Program-made: the position numbers and the translations under genes
Shown here: positions 8,621 through 17,310 of the stretch, one piece after another
How positions within the stretch are numbered: the stretch's first letter is position 1
How the letters are laid out: each line of letters opens with the position of its first letter
DNA from: an uncultured Collinsella sp.
GTDB lineage: Bacteria > Actinomycetota > Coriobacteriia > Coriobacteriales > Coriobacteriaceae
Assembly: GCA_958413765.1 (NCBI GenBank)
Contig: CATYVH010000008.1
Coordinates: forward strand, 1 to 64,000
Reading direction: 5' to 3'
Length of the DNA: 64,000 nucleotides
Notes under the pieces: model-generated
Seen by the model: the letters and a program-made list of their open reading frames with translations, nothing else
Told to the model about the DNA's origin: nothing
The model's database searches: none

Positions 8621-9184
8621 ATGCCTACCATTTCTACCGCCGACTTCAAGAACGGCCTCGGTCTCCGTATTAAGGACAAGGTTTATACCATCGTCGAGTT
8701 CCAGCACGTCAAGCCGGGCAAGGGTGGTGCTTTTGTGCGCTACAAGACTCGCGATATCAAGAGCGGTCGTGTTGTTGAGAACACCTGCAACGCCGGCACC
8801 AAGTTCGAGAGCGTCATGCTCACCACCCGTGAGTTCCAGTACCTCTACAACGACGGCACCGACTACATCTTCATGGACAACGAGTCCTACGAGCAGGTTC
8901 CCGTTCCCGAGGACATGGTGGGCGAGAACTCCAAGTGGCTGCGTGAGAACGACATCTGCCAGCTGCTCTTCGCCGACGACGAGCTCATGGGCGTGACCCC
9001 GCCGATGTTCATCGAGACCACCATCGTCCAGACCGACCCGGGCTTTAAGGGCGACACCGTCCAGGGTTCCACCAAGCCGGCCACGATCGACACCGGCGCT
9101 GTCATCCAGGTCCCCATGTACCTCAACGAGGGCGAGGTCATCAAGGTTGACACCCGCGACGGCAAGTTCGTCTCCCGCGTCTAG
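8621..9184 (+). CDS. efp: elongation factor P
   Basis: The 187-residue protein relieves ribosome stalling at polyproline. The KOW-like N-terminal domain holds the loop KPGKGGAFVR, with Lys34 at the position modified in other EF-Ps. Two OB-fold domains follow, and the length is exactly typical. No epmA/epmB or ymfI-type modification gene is nearby. AGAAAGG precedes the ATG. It heads an efp-asp23-nusB-xseB-tlyA-nadK-recN run with short gaps. Confidence 0.97.
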   Translation: MPTISTADFKNGLGLRIKDKVYTIVEFQHVKPGKGGAFVRYKTRDIKSGRVVENTCNAGTKFESVMLTTREFQYLYNDGTDYIFMDNESYEQVPVPEDMVGENSKWLRENDICQLLFADDELMGVTPPMFIETTIVQTDPGFKGDTVQGSTKPATIDTGAVIQVPMYLNEGEVIKVDTRDGKFVSRV

Positions 9185-9208
9185 CAACCAACTCTTCTAG
9201 GAGGACTC

Positions 9209-9571
9209 ATGCCCCAGGAAATCAAGATTGACGGCATCGGCATTTCGCCCGATGTTCTGACCGCCATCGTCTCGCGCGCCGTCACGGATGTCGAGGGCAT
9301 CGCCTCCGTGGGCGTCAAGGACCTTGCCACCAACCTTGTCTCCATGATGCTTTCGTCTAAGGCCCCGGCTTCCGAGCCGGCGGTCGAGGCCGAGGTCATC
9401 GGCGACAAGCTTGCACTCACCGTGCGCGTCGTGGTGTTCTTTGGCTATCCGTTCAAGAAACTCGCCGAGGCCGTTCGCGCCGCCGTGGTCACCGCCATCG
9501 ATGCCCAGGTGGGCGTCGAGGTCGAGCGCGTTGACGTTTGCATCGACGGCCTCGTTTTCCCCAAGGAGTAA
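9209..9571 (+). CDS. Asp23/Gls24-family envelope stress protein
   Basis: The 120-residue protein carries the Asp23/Gls24 core: IDGIGISPDVLTAIVSRAVTDVEG near the N-terminus and a C-terminal AVVTAIDAQVGVEVERVDVCIDGLVF strand set seen here at about residues 90-117. Family members are small, abundant, membrane-associated and alkaline-stress related in Gram-positives. Its position between efp and nusB is common in Gram-positive genomes. TCTAGGAGGA gives a strong Shine-Dalgarno. Confidence 0.9.
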   Translation: MPQEIKIDGIGISPDVLTAIVSRAVTDVEGIASVGVKDLATNLVSMMLSSKAPASEPAVEAEVIGDKLALTVRVVVFFGYPFKKLAEAVRAAVVTAIDAQVGVEVERVDVCIDGLVFPKE

Positions 9572-9574
9572 CCT

Positions 9575-10159
9575 TTGAGCCTTAAGGTTTATCGCGGGCG
9601 TACGCTTGCCCGCAGTCAGGCGCTGCAGCTGCTGTTCCAGGCCGAGGCCACGGACAGCCCGCTCGAGCGCGTCCTCGAGGGCGATTTCCTGATCTCGAAG
9701 GGCCCCCTCGACCCCTATGCGCTGGAGCTGTGCCGCGGTGCCTACGAGCATATCGATCGCATCGACTGCGCTCTGCGCTCCGTTGCCAAGAACTGGGATC
9801 TTATGCGCATGCCCGGCGCCGACCGCAACCTGCTGCGTATCGCCGTCTACGAGATGCGTTTCCTCACCGACGAGGAGGTCTCGGACGCCATCGTGATCAA
9901 CGAGGCCGTCGAGCTCGCCAAGGCCTATGGCACCGACCAGTCCGCGTCGTTCGTCAACGGCGTGCTGGGCAAGATCGCTCGCAGCGAGGAGCTGCCGGGC
10001 GAGGACTTGTACCAAGAGCTGCTCGCCGAGGATCGCGCTCGCGAGGAGGCCCAGACTGCCGAGGCTGCCGCTAAAGTTGCGGTTGCCCAGGCTGAGGCTG
10101 GTGTGCTGGCCGAGGGCGCGGACGCCGCCGAGACTGATGTCGACTCCGTCGAGGAGTAG
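9575..10159 (+). CDS. nusB: transcription antitermination factor NusB
   Basis: The 194-residue all-helical RNA-binding protein acts with NusE (S10) at boxA during rRNA transcription. Typical NusB segments include RSQALQLLFQAE near the N-terminus, LLRIAVYEMRFL, and DAIVINEAVELAKAYGTDQSASFVNGVLGK split across residues about 108-137. A 50-residue Ala/Glu-rich acidic tail follows the fold and is unusual but low complexity. The start is TTG with AAGGAG 7 bp upstream inside the end of asp23. Confidence 0.94.
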   Translation: MSLKVYRGRTLARSQALQLLFQAEATDSPLERVLEGDFLISKGPLDPYALELCRGAYEHIDRIDCALRSVAKNWDLMRMPGADRNLLRIAVYEMRFLTDEEVSDAIVINEAVELAKAYGTDQSASFVNGVLGKIARSEELPGEDLYQELLAEDRAREEAQTAEAAAKVAVAQAEAGVLAEGADAAETDVDSVEE

Positions 10160-10161
10160 CC

Positions 10162-10401
10162 ATGCCAGAGGGTTCCGTCCGCAACTTTGATGAGATTTCG
10201 GACCGTCTGGATCAGATCATCGCTACCGTTCGCTCCAAGGATACGTCCTTGGAGCGTTCACTCGATCTGTTTGACGAGGCGATTGAGCTGGGCTCCCGCG
10301 CGGTCGATATGGTCGACAAGTTTGAGCTGACGCCTCGTGAGGCCGATAAGCTCGAGCAGGAATACGATGAGGATGCGGCAAACGAATCCCAGGATAGCTA
10401 G
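10162..10401 (+). CDS. xseB: exodeoxyribonuclease VII small subunit
   Basis: The 79-residue helical protein shows the XseB pattern: NFDEISDRLDQIIATVRS, then SLERSLDLFDEAIELG and an acidic tail. It is the small subunit of ExoVII, which degrades single-stranded DNA with XseA. xseA usually sits directly upstream, but here nusB does, and no xseA is in the window. The ATG lies 2 bp after the nusB stop. Confidence 0.9.
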   Translation: MPEGSVRNFDEISDRLDQIIATVRSKDTSLERSLDLFDEAIELGSRAVDMVDKFELTPREADKLEQEYDEDAANESQDS

Positions 10402-10436
10402 GCCGCATCTCCGGATACGAATGGTTGATGGCATTC

Positions 10437-11240
10437 ATGAAACGTGTGCGTCTCGATGACGAACTGATTTCACAGGGCATCTGCGCCGATCGCGCGGATG
10501 CCCTTCGCACTCTTATGGCCGGCTTGGTCTCGAGTGGCGGCGAGCGCTTGACTTCGCCGGGCCTTAAGGTGACCCCGGGCCTGCCGCTGCACGTGAAGGG
10601 GCGCATTCCCTATGTTGGCCGCGGCGGGCTTAAGCTCGAAGGCGCGCTCGATGCGTTTGGCATCAATCCGACGGGCCTTGCCTGTCTGGATGTGGGCTGT
10701 TCTACCGGCGGCTTTACCGATTGCCTGCTCAAGCGCGGAGCCGCGACCGTTGTCTCGGTGGACGTGGGTCGCGCCCAGTTCGATTGGTCGTTGCGTCAGG
10801 ACGATCGCGTGACGCTGCATGAGCGCACGAACGTGACGCAGCTGCCTGAGCTTGGCTATGCTGGCGCCATCGACCTGGCAGTGTGTGATGTCTCGTTTAC
10901 CAGCATCGCGAACATTATCGATGCGGTGCTGGCGTGCCTGGCGCCTACGGGTGCATTCTGCACGCTCGTAAAGCCGCAGTTTGAGGCTCCGGCGGCGCTG
11001 GTGGGCGAGGGCGGCATTGTGACCGATCCCGCCGTGCGCCGCGATACACTCGTGGCGGCGATTGAGCTTTTTGCCGCCAAGGGCCTGTTCCCGCTTGACG
11101 TGTGCGTGTCGCCCATCCATGGCGCTAAGGGCAACGTTGAGTTTTTCTTGTACGGCACAAGGTTTGTCCCCGGGGAGCGCGCCGACGATGAGCTGCAATC
11201 CCAGGTATCGGCTTTGAGCGAGAAAGCTGCAACGCTATGA
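10437..11240 (+). CDS. tlyA: TlyA-family rRNA (cytidine-2'-O)-methyltransferase
   Basis: The 267-residue protein has an N-terminal S4 RNA-binding domain (about 1-62, starting MKRVRLDDELISQG) and an FtsJ-like methyltransferase with the SAM motif LDVGCSTGGFTDCLLKRGA. TlyA enzymes methylate 16S and 23S rRNA and make the ribosome sensitive to capreomycin-type drugs. The start is uncertain: ATG 10437 matches family N-termini, but ATG 10428 and TTG 10425 are in frame and none has a clear Shine-Dalgarno. The 3' end overlaps nadK by 4 bp. Confidence 0.93.
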   Translation: MKRVRLDDELISQGICADRADALRTLMAGLVSSGGERLTSPGLKVTPGLPLHVKGRIPYVGRGGLKLEGALDAFGINPTGLACLDVGCSTGGFTDCLLKRGAATVVSVDVGRAQFDWSLRQDDRVTLHERTNVTQLPELGYAGAIDLAVCDVSFTSIANIIDAVLACLAPTGAFCTLVKPQFEAPAALVGEGGIVTDPAVRRDTLVAAIELFAAKGLFPLDVCVSPIHGAKGNVEFFLYGTRFVPGERADDELQSQVSALSEKAATL

Positions 11241-12097
11241 AGGTCTTTCTGGTTCCCAATTACTACAAGCAAGAGGCGGTCGAGAGTGGCCTGATGCTCG
11301 AGCTTTGGCTTTCGCGCCAGGGCTACGAGGTCGCATGGGCGGCCGATCAGCGATCGAAGATTCAAAGCACGCCTGATATTGACGGCTCAGATCTGGTCAT
11401 TACACTCGGCGGCGACGGTACGTTGCTGCGCGCTGCCCGCATCCTCAACCATCGCGAGATTCCTATCCTTGGTCTTTCCTATGGTCACCTGGGCTTTTTA
11501 ACTGCTGCGAGCCCCGAGGAGCGCGACATTCTGCAGGTCGTGAGCGATGCTCTGTCCGGTGAGCTCCACGTGAGCCGCCGCGCCACCATCGCCGCGGATA
11601 TTGTGTCCGTGCGCGAACACGGCACGAAGGATGTCGTGCGCACGTTTGCCCTCAACGATATGGCACTTACGCGCGGCCCCCTGTCCGATATGGTTGAGTT
11701 TGACATCACGGTGTCCGGCCATCATATTGATCGCCTGCGCGGCGATGGTGTGGTCGTATCGACGGCGACCGGCTCCACCGGCTACGCGCTTTCCGCCGGC
11801 GGTCCCATTGTCAGCCCCGATTACACGGGCATGGTCTGTGTGCCCATCGCCCCGCATACCATTCAGGCTCGCGCTTTTTTGACCTCGCCGAGTGATGTCG
11901 TCGAGATCTTTATGTCCGATGATCGCCCGAGTGTGCCGGCCATTGCCATCGACGGACAGTTTATTACCTGCGACGGCACGGTTGAGAGCGTGGCTGTGCG
12001 CCGTGGTCCCGGCGATGTACTGCTGCTGGATTACGGTCCCGAAAGCTTCTATAACTCGGTGAGCCGCGTGTTCTACGGAGTCCGTCATGATCGATGA
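11237..12097 (+). CDS. nadK: NAD kinase
   Basis: The 286-residue enzyme phosphorylates NAD to NADP. Diagnostic motifs are LGGDGTLLRAAR (GGDG phosphate/ATP loop), LNDMALTRG, and DGVVVSTATGSTGYALSAGG, which includes the conserved TGSTAY-like helix. It starts with ATG inside the tlyA end and overlaps recN by 11 bp, a tight tlyA-nadK-recN arrangement widespread in Gram-positives. Confidence 0.97.
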   Translation: MKVFLVPNYYKQEAVESGLMLELWLSRQGYEVAWAADQRSKIQSTPDIDGSDLVITLGGDGTLLRAARILNHREIPILGLSYGHLGFLTAASPEERDILQVVSDALSGELHVSRRATIAADIVSVREHGTKDVVRTFALNDMALTRGPLSDMVEFDITVSGHHIDRLRGDGVVVSTATGSTGYALSAGGPIVSPDYTGMVCVPIAPHTIQARAFLTSPSDVVEIFMSDDRPSVPAIAIDGQFITCDGTVESVAVRRGPGDVLLLDYGPESFYNSVSRVFYGVRHDR

Positions 12098-13715
12098 GCT
12101 GCAGGTTTCCAACATCGCGCTCATTCGCGAGGCGACGTTGGTTCCGAGTGCGGGCCTAACGGTTTTGACCGGCGAGACCGGCGCCGGCAAGACCGCGCTG
12201 CTCTCGGCCCTCAAGCTTATTTTGGGCGAGCGCGCGGATTCGTCGACGGTGCGCGAGGGCGAGGCGCTGGCGAGCGTCGAGGCGCGCCTGTTCGACGGTC
12301 CGCACGACACGGATGGGTTCACCGTACAGCGTAGCCTTTCTGCCGAGGGCCGCAGCCGCGTAAAAATTGACGGCCGCATCGCCAGCGTGCGTGAGCTTTC
12401 GGAGCGCGTCGGTGTGATGATGGATCTTTGCGGTCAGCACGAGCACCAGCGCCTCCTCGATCCGGCGCATCACGTTGCCATGGTCGATGCCTGGGCTGGT
12501 CGCTCTGCGCTCGAGGCGCTCGACCGTTACCGTGCCTGCTTCAAGGCTTCGCGTGACGCCGCCAAGGAGCTTCGCCGTGTGGAGGAAGCCTCACGCGCGC
12601 AGGGGAGTCGGGTCGAGGAGGCGCGCTTCGCCCTGGAGCGTATCGCCGAGGTCGACCCCAAGCCGGGTGAGTATGAGGAGCTCGAGGAGCTGCTGCCGCG
12701 TTCCGAGCATGCCGAGGTGCTGGTGGCGACGGCCAACGATGCCCATGCATCGCTTACTTCCGAAGGGGGAGCGCTCGATGCCGTGAACGGCGCCGTGGCA
12801 GAACTGTCGCGCATGGCTACCGTCGATCGCAAACTGGGTGACATCGCCGATGCACTTTCGGATGCCTGCATCTCACTCGAGGATTGCGCCAACGAGCTGC
12901 GTGCTTATCGCGATGGCGTTGCGTTCGATCCTCGCGAGCTTGCTCGCATGCGCGAGCGGTATTCCGACCTTAAGGGACTTCTGCGGCAGTGGGGTCCCAC
13001 CATGGACGATGTATTTGCCATGCGTGATCGCTCGCGGGAGTTGTTATCGCTGGTGGACGATGGTGACGAGCAGATTAGGAAGGCACGCGAGGCACTTGGC
13101 GCGGCGGAGCGCGAACTGTTCGCTGCCGCCAAGGCGCTTAAGCGCGCTCGCAATACGGCGGCCCCGCGCTTCTGCCACGAGGTTGGTCGTCAGATGGCAC
13201 GCTTGGAGATGGGCGGCGCCGAGCTCGTTTGGGAGTCGCGTGATCTTCCGCGCGCCGAGTGGACGCCGGCGGGTCCTTCGAGCTACGAGCTTTTGTATCG
13301 CAGCGGTGCTGGCTTGACGCCGCGACCCCTGCGCCGCATTGCGTCGGGCGGCGAGCTCAGCCGCGTTATGCTGGCGAGCAAGGTGGTCTTGGGTAATGCG
13401 GACGGTGTCGATACGCTGGTGTTTGACGAGGTCGATGCCGGTGTCGGCGGCTCCACGGCTCGTGCTCTTGCTGGTGTGCTGGCCGATCTTGCCGCGACGC
13501 ATCAGGTGATAGTCGTTACGCACCTGGCGCAGGTCGCCGTTATGGCCGATAAGCACTACGTGGTGAGCAAGGAACCCGGCGATGTTCCCCAGACGCATTT
13601 GGACGAGGTAACTGGCGAAGCGCGTACCGCCGAGATCGCCCGCATGCTCAGCGGCGATCAGTCCGAGGCAAGCCTGGCGCACGCCAGGCAGATGCTTGCG
13701 GAGGCGCGTGCCTAG
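12087..13715 (+). CDS. recN: DNA repair protein RecN
   Basis: The 542-residue SMC-like ATPase acts in double-strand break repair. Walker A is TGETGAGKTALLSALK, the central part is coiled coil (about 150-365), and the C-terminal half has the ABC signature ASGGELSRVMLASK, Walker B TLVFDEVDAGVGG and the HQVIVVTHLAQVA switch histidine. Its length is typical. It ends the operon: a strong bidirectional terminator lies about 100 bp downstream. Confidence 0.97.
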   Translation: MIDELQVSNIALIREATLVPSAGLTVLTGETGAGKTALLSALKLILGERADSSTVREGEALASVEARLFDGPHDTDGFTVQRSLSAEGRSRVKIDGRIASVRELSERVGVMMDLCGQHEHQRLLDPAHHVAMVDAWAGRSALEALDRYRACFKASRDAAKELRRVEEASRAQGSRVEEARFALERIAEVDPKPGEYEELEELLPRSEHAEVLVATANDAHASLTSEGGALDAVNGAVAELSRMATVDRKLGDIADALSDACISLEDCANELRAYRDGVAFDPRELARMRERYSDLKGLLRQWGPTMDDVFAMRDRSRELLSLVDDGDEQIRKAREALGAAERELFAAAKALKRARNTAAPRFCHEVGRQMARLEMGGAELVWESRDLPRAEWTPAGPSSYELLYRSGAGLTPRPLRRIASGGELSRVMLASKVVLGNADGVDTLVFDEVDAGVGGSTARALAGVLADLAATHQVIVVTHLAQVAVMADKHYVVSKEPGDVPQTHLDEVTGEARTAEIARMLSGDQSEASLAHARQMLAEARA

Positions 13716-13749
13716 GCCGAGCCGCCACATGCATGTCCAACCCGGCCGC

Positions 13750-13905
13750 CACGAAACGGGTCCATCTACTACGTTTGGTAGGGCATCGGCAACCACGCCA
13801 AGAATTTCAAAAAGAAAACCGCAGGTAGAACGCCTGCGGTTTTCTCTATTTTGGGTGTATGGTTGGCGGTTGCGGTTAAAACGTAGTAGATGGGCGTGTT
13901 TCGTG
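13750..13905. repeat. long intergenic inverted repeat around the recN terminator
   Basis: Arms at 13750-13776 and 13879-13905 are reverse complements at 24 of 27 positions (three mismatches inside positions 9-12). The loop of about 100 bases contains the strong terminator at 13814-13844. The arms do not resemble those of the other long inverted repeats in this window. Confidence 0.85.
13814..13844. terminator. bidirectional intrinsic terminator between recN and the RpiR regulator
   Basis: A perfect 12-bp stem (GAAAACCGCAGG / CCTGCGGTTTTC) with a 7-base loop has T-rich flanks on both strands, serving convergent recN (+) and the regulator (-). Confidence 0.9.
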
Positions 13906-13936
13906 ACGAGAGGCGTCTATCGGCTCCCCAATTTAC

Positions 13937-14794
13937 CTACTCTACGACCTTATCCGGCTGGATGAGCTCCTCGTAGTAGCTGATATGCTCACGCGCGTCT
14001 TCAATCTCGGGCAGCAGGAAGTTGTAGATGACTTCGATGATCATCGTGGCGCTGATCTTGGAGAACGCAAAGTCGCCCGTCGTCAGTAGCGCTTCGTGGT
14101 TGACGGTATTAAAAGTGTAGTCTGCCAGACGCGCGAGCGGGGATTTGCTGTCGCTGCTGATGACGACTACGGTTGCGCCGCAGTTGCGAGCCGCTTCTGC
14201 CATGCAATTCAGTCGGCGCGATTTGCCGGAGTTTGAGATTAGCACGATGACGTCACCTGGGCGTAACGTGAGCGCAAAGCCAATTGATGTCTCGCTAATG
14301 GTGCTCGCCATGCAGCGCAGGCCCAGCTGCGAAAACTTAAACGTCGCATCGAGCGCGACCGCGTTGGTATTGCCCACAGCCGCAAACTCAATAACCCCTG
14401 CATGCTTAAGGGCATGCACAACAGCCGCCAGCGTATCGTGGTCGATCCCGTCGATGGTCGCATTAAGCTCGCTCACCTTGGCAGCCAGGATGTTCTTGAG
14501 GCTCTGCTCCATATTGTCGAGCGAGACCTCGTCAGTCAGGCCCTCGTTGCGCTGGCTTTCCAAATCCCTCGCCAACGAAAACTGAAAGCTGCGGAAGCTG
14601 CCAAAGCCAAGCTTGCGGCAGAAGCGCGAAACGGTCGCCTCGGACGTGGCGGCGGCGCGTGAGAGCTGAGCGGCCGTGAGGCGCGGCGCCTCGGACTGGT
14701 GCTCCAATATATAGTCGACAATGCGCTGCTCGGACTCGCTGTATCCCTGATGGGTACTAATGAGGGAAAGTGCGCTCTTGCTACTATCGGTCAT
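13937..14794 (-). CDS. MurR/RpiR-family transcriptional regulator
   Basis: The 285-residue protein has an N-terminal HTH_6 domain (SESEQRIVDYIL ... AATSEATVSRFCRKLGFGSFRSF, about 14-65) and a C-terminal SIS sugar-phosphate-binding domain (VIVLISNSGKSRRL, about 165-265). RpiR proteins sense sugar phosphates. It is divergent from the fructose-type PTS gene, so it probably controls it, where a DeoR-type FruR is more usual. Start ATG at 14794 was chosen for the AGGAG 6 bp upstream; the in-frame extension to 14842 lacks one. Confidence 0.92.
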   Translation of the reverse strand: MTDSSKSALSLISTHQGYSESEQRIVDYILEHQSEAPRLTAAQLSRAAATSEATVSRFCRKLGFGSFRSFQFSLARDLESQRNEGLTDEVSLDNMEQSLKNILAAKVSELNATIDGIDHDTLAAVVHALKHAGVIEFAAVGNTNAVALDATFKFSQLGLRCMASTISETSIGFALTLRPGDVIVLISNSGKSRRLNCMAEAARNCGATVVVISSDSKSPLARLADYTFNTVNHEALLTTGDFAFSKISATMIIEVIYNFLLPEIEDAREHISYYEELIQPDKVVE

Positions 14795-14896
14795 GGATGG
14801 CTCCTGGTTGGCATGAAAATCTAATTTGATTTGCAATGCCACAGTATAAGGGCATTTTCAATTACAAGATACACCTTGCCGTTTCAAATGTTGATG

Positions 14897-14939
14897 GTAA
14901 ACTTTCACCTACCGTTTACGGTTATGAAAGAACCTTTCA
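14897..14939. promoter_or_regulatory. candidate operators in the rpiR-PTS divergent region
   Basis: Two palindromes lie between the divergent genes: GTAAAC (14897-14902) with GTTTAC (14914-14919), and TGAAAG-AAC-CTTTCA (14925-14939). CTTTCACC also occurs twice as a direct repeat. They are good candidates for binding by the RpiR-type regulator; this is inference from position and symmetry. Confidence 0.45.
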
Positions 14940-15066
14940 CCGGAGAATTGCACCTTGTCTCTTCTCACGTGGACGGTAGGTTGGTATCTTTCAGTTGTGG
15001 AAAAACGCGTATCCAAGCGCGTGTAGGGGAGCGCCCGCGGGCGCTGTACTCAAGAAGGAGGGACAC

Positions 15067-17070
15067 ATGGCTAAGTTTGACATCATCGCCGCCACCGGTT
15101 GCCCGACCGGCATTGCGCACACCTTCATGGCTAAGGAGGCGCTGGAGAAGGCAGCTGCCGAGCGCGGTCTGACCATTAAGGTCGAGACTCATGGCCAGGT
15201 CGGTGTCGAGAACGAGCTCACCAAGAGTGAGATCGCTGGTGCCAAGGCCGTCGTCGTCGCAGCCGACAAGGATGTCCAGGCTGAGCGTTTCGCCGGTAAG
15301 CCCATGGTTTCCGTTGGTGTTTCCAAGGCCCTGTCCGTTGAGGCCGCCGGTAAGCTGATTGACCACGCACTCGCCGCTAAGGGCGACAGCACGGTTGCAG
15401 CCGCTGCCGATGTCGAGGACGAAGTCGAGGAGAAGGAGTCCATCGGCCACGTCATCTATAAGCACCTTATGAACGGCGTCAGCCACATGCTGGTCTTCGT
15501 CGTTGCTGGTGGTGTTCTGACCGCCGTTTCGTTCCTGTGGGGCATTACGTCCTTCGATTCGACGGCGTCTGACTACAACAGCTTTGCTGCGTTGCTCAAG
15601 ATCATCGGCGGTATCGCTATGAACCTCATGGTTCCGGTGCTTTCCGCCTACATCGCCGAATCCATCGGCAAGCGCCCGGCGCTCGTTCCCGGCTTTGTTG
15701 CCGGTATGATCGCCATCCAGGGTCTGCCTGTTAACGCCGAGACCGGCATGATCGACGCCGGTGGCGCCGGCGTGGGCTTCGGCTTCCTGGGCGGCATCGT
15801 CGGCGGCTTCCTCGCCGGTTATGTCATCCTGCTGCTCGAGAAGGTCTTTGCCGGTCTGCCCAAGAACCTGGACGGTCTCAAGGCTATCTTCCTGTACCCG
15901 CTGTTCTCGACGGCTATCGTCGGCCTGGTCATGCTCGGCATTTCCGGCCCCATGGCTGCCATCAACACCGCCATGATGGACTTCCTCAAGGGCCTGTCCG
16001 CCTCTGGCGCCGTTGTCCTGGGTCTTGCCATCGGCTGCATGTGCGCCTTTGACATGGGTGGCCCGGTCAACAAGGCTGCTTACGTCACCGGTACCGCCAT
16101 GCTCACCGAGGCACTGGCTGCCGGCGTTGGCACCGATACCTACAATTTCGGCACCAACTTCATGGCTGCCGTCTCCGCAGCTTGCATCGTTCCGCCGCTG
16201 ATCACCACCTTCGCCGTCGTTGTCGGTAAGAAGTACTTCAGCCAGGAGGATCACGACGCCGGTATCGTCAACCTCATTCTTGGTTGCACCCACATCACCG
16301 AGGGCGCCATTCCGTTCATGACCAAGAACATCTGGCCGGTCATGCCCATCATGATGCTCGGTTCCTCTATCGCTTCGATCCTGACCATTATGTTCAACGT
16401 TCACGATCCGGCGCCTCACGGTGGCTTCCTGGTCCTGCCCGTTGTCGAGAACGGTCCGCTTTGGGTCCTCGCGATCCTCATCGGTGCTGTTGTCGGTGGC
16501 ATCCTGTTCGTGGCCTTCAAGAAGTACGACTTCGAGAAGAATCAGAAGGCCGCTCCTGTAGCCAAGCCGGTTGAGGCTTCCAAGGCCGCTGCCGTTGAGG
16601 CCCCTAAGGCCGAGGCTGCCGACTTCGTGAAGGTTGAGAATGTCTTTGTCGCCGAGGACTTCGCTTCTCGTGACGAGGCTCTGAGCTTCGTTTCCAACCA
16701 GGCTGTCAAGGCCGGTATCGCCAGCGACGCCGACGCCGTGATGAACGCCTTCCTGGCCCGCGAGGCCGAGGGCACCACGGGCATGATGGAGGGCTTCGCC
16801 ATCCCGCATGCCAAGTCCGACGCCATTACCGAGGCTGCCGTCATCGTCGTTAAGGACGAGTCCGGCGTGACCGGTTGGGATACCATGGACGGCGCTCCTG
16901 TCAACGTGGCTATCGCCCTGCTCATCCCTGGTGCACAGGCTGGCACCACGCACCTCAAGATTCTGTCCAAGGTTGCCGAGGCGCTCATGGACGAGGACTT
17001 CCGTGGCACCGTCAAGGGTTCCACCGACGCCGCCGAGATCGCCAAGACGATCAACGCCCGCCTGGTCTAA
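15067..17070 (+). CDS. PTS fructose-type transporter, fused IIB-IIC-IIA
   Basis: The 667-residue membrane protein imports and phosphorylates a sugar, probably fructose. IIB comes first, with the phosphorylated Cys12 in TGCPTGIAHTFMA. A linker (about 100-140) leads to the IIC channel with about eight or more membrane helices and the GGPVNKAAY motif. The C-terminal IIA domain has its active His581 in GFAIPHAKSD. The order B-C-A differs from the A-B-C order of many FruA proteins. AAGGAGGG precedes the ATG at 15067; the in-frame extension to 14995 is not supported. PfkB kinases that could use the product lie downstream at 19.7-21.8 kb. Confidence 0.94.
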   Translation: MAKFDIIAATGCPTGIAHTFMAKEALEKAAAERGLTIKVETHGQVGVENELTKSEIAGAKAVVVAADKDVQAERFAGKPMVSVGVSKALSVEAAGKLIDHALAAKGDSTVAAAADVEDEVEEKESIGHVIYKHLMNGVSHMLVFVVAGGVLTAVSFLWGITSFDSTASDYNSFAALLKIIGGIAMNLMVPVLSAYIAESIGKRPALVPGFVAGMIAIQGLPVNAETGMIDAGGAGVGFGFLGGIVGGFLAGYVILLLEKVFAGLPKNLDGLKAIFLYPLFSTAIVGLVMLGISGPMAAINTAMMDFLKGLSASGAVVLGLAIGCMCAFDMGGPVNKAAYVTGTAMLTEALAAGVGTDTYNFGTNFMAAVSAACIVPPLITTFAVVVGKKYFSQEDHDAGIVNLILGCTHITEGAIPFMTKNIWPVMPIMMLGSSIASILTIMFNVHDPAPHGGFLVLPVVENGPLWVLAILIGAVVGGILFVAFKKYDFEKNQKAAPVAKPVEASKAAAVEAPKAEAADFVKVENVFVAEDFASRDEALSFVSNQAVKAGIASDADAVMNAFLAREAEGTTGMMEGFAIPHAKSDAITEAAVIVVKDESGVTGWDTMDGAPVNVAIALLIPGAQAGTTHLKILSKVAEALMDEDFRGTVKGSTDAAEIAKTINARLV

Positions 17071-17106
17071 TCCCACAGTACGCGAATAACATCGCCCCCT
17101 GTAACA

Positions 17107-17141
17107 AAGGCGAGGACTCCCTACGGGTCCTCGCCTTTTTT
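17107..17141 (+). terminator. intrinsic terminator after the PTS permease gene
   Basis: GGCGAGGAC (17109-17117) pairs perfectly with GTCCTCGCC (17127-17135), followed by TTTTTTC. Confidence 0.9.
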
Positions 17142-17186
17142 CATACCACCCGGCACTCAGGGATGTTCCTTTCCTGCCGGCACCCC

Positions 17187-17225
17187 GGGACACTCCTTAG
17201 TCCCCAACAGGGCATAAATAGCCCT
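17187..17225. repeat. two small tandem hairpins in the 17.1-17.6 kb spacer
   Basis: GGGAC/GTCCC (17187-17204) and AGGGC/GCCCT (17209-17225) form adjacent short hairpins. The 507-bp spacer between the PTS gene and ptsH holds these, the terminator and the long element at 17311-17437. A - strand reading of 70 codons crosses here but I cannot support it as a gene. Confidence 0.4.
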
Positions 17226-17310
17226 CATCGACTGAATCACCCACGCGAACAATAATTCAGCCAGAATTCCTTTTGCACGATATTTCTTGGACGGAAGCAT
17301 GTTCCCGCAG

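Noticed and set aside
14965..17193. 742-codon open frame on the - strand opposite the PTS IIBCA gene
   Set aside because: It is the antisense shadow of a real gene. Strong G/C third-position bias removes stops on the opposite strand, and the product has no recognisable motifs, only low-complexity Gly/Asp/His-rich sequence.
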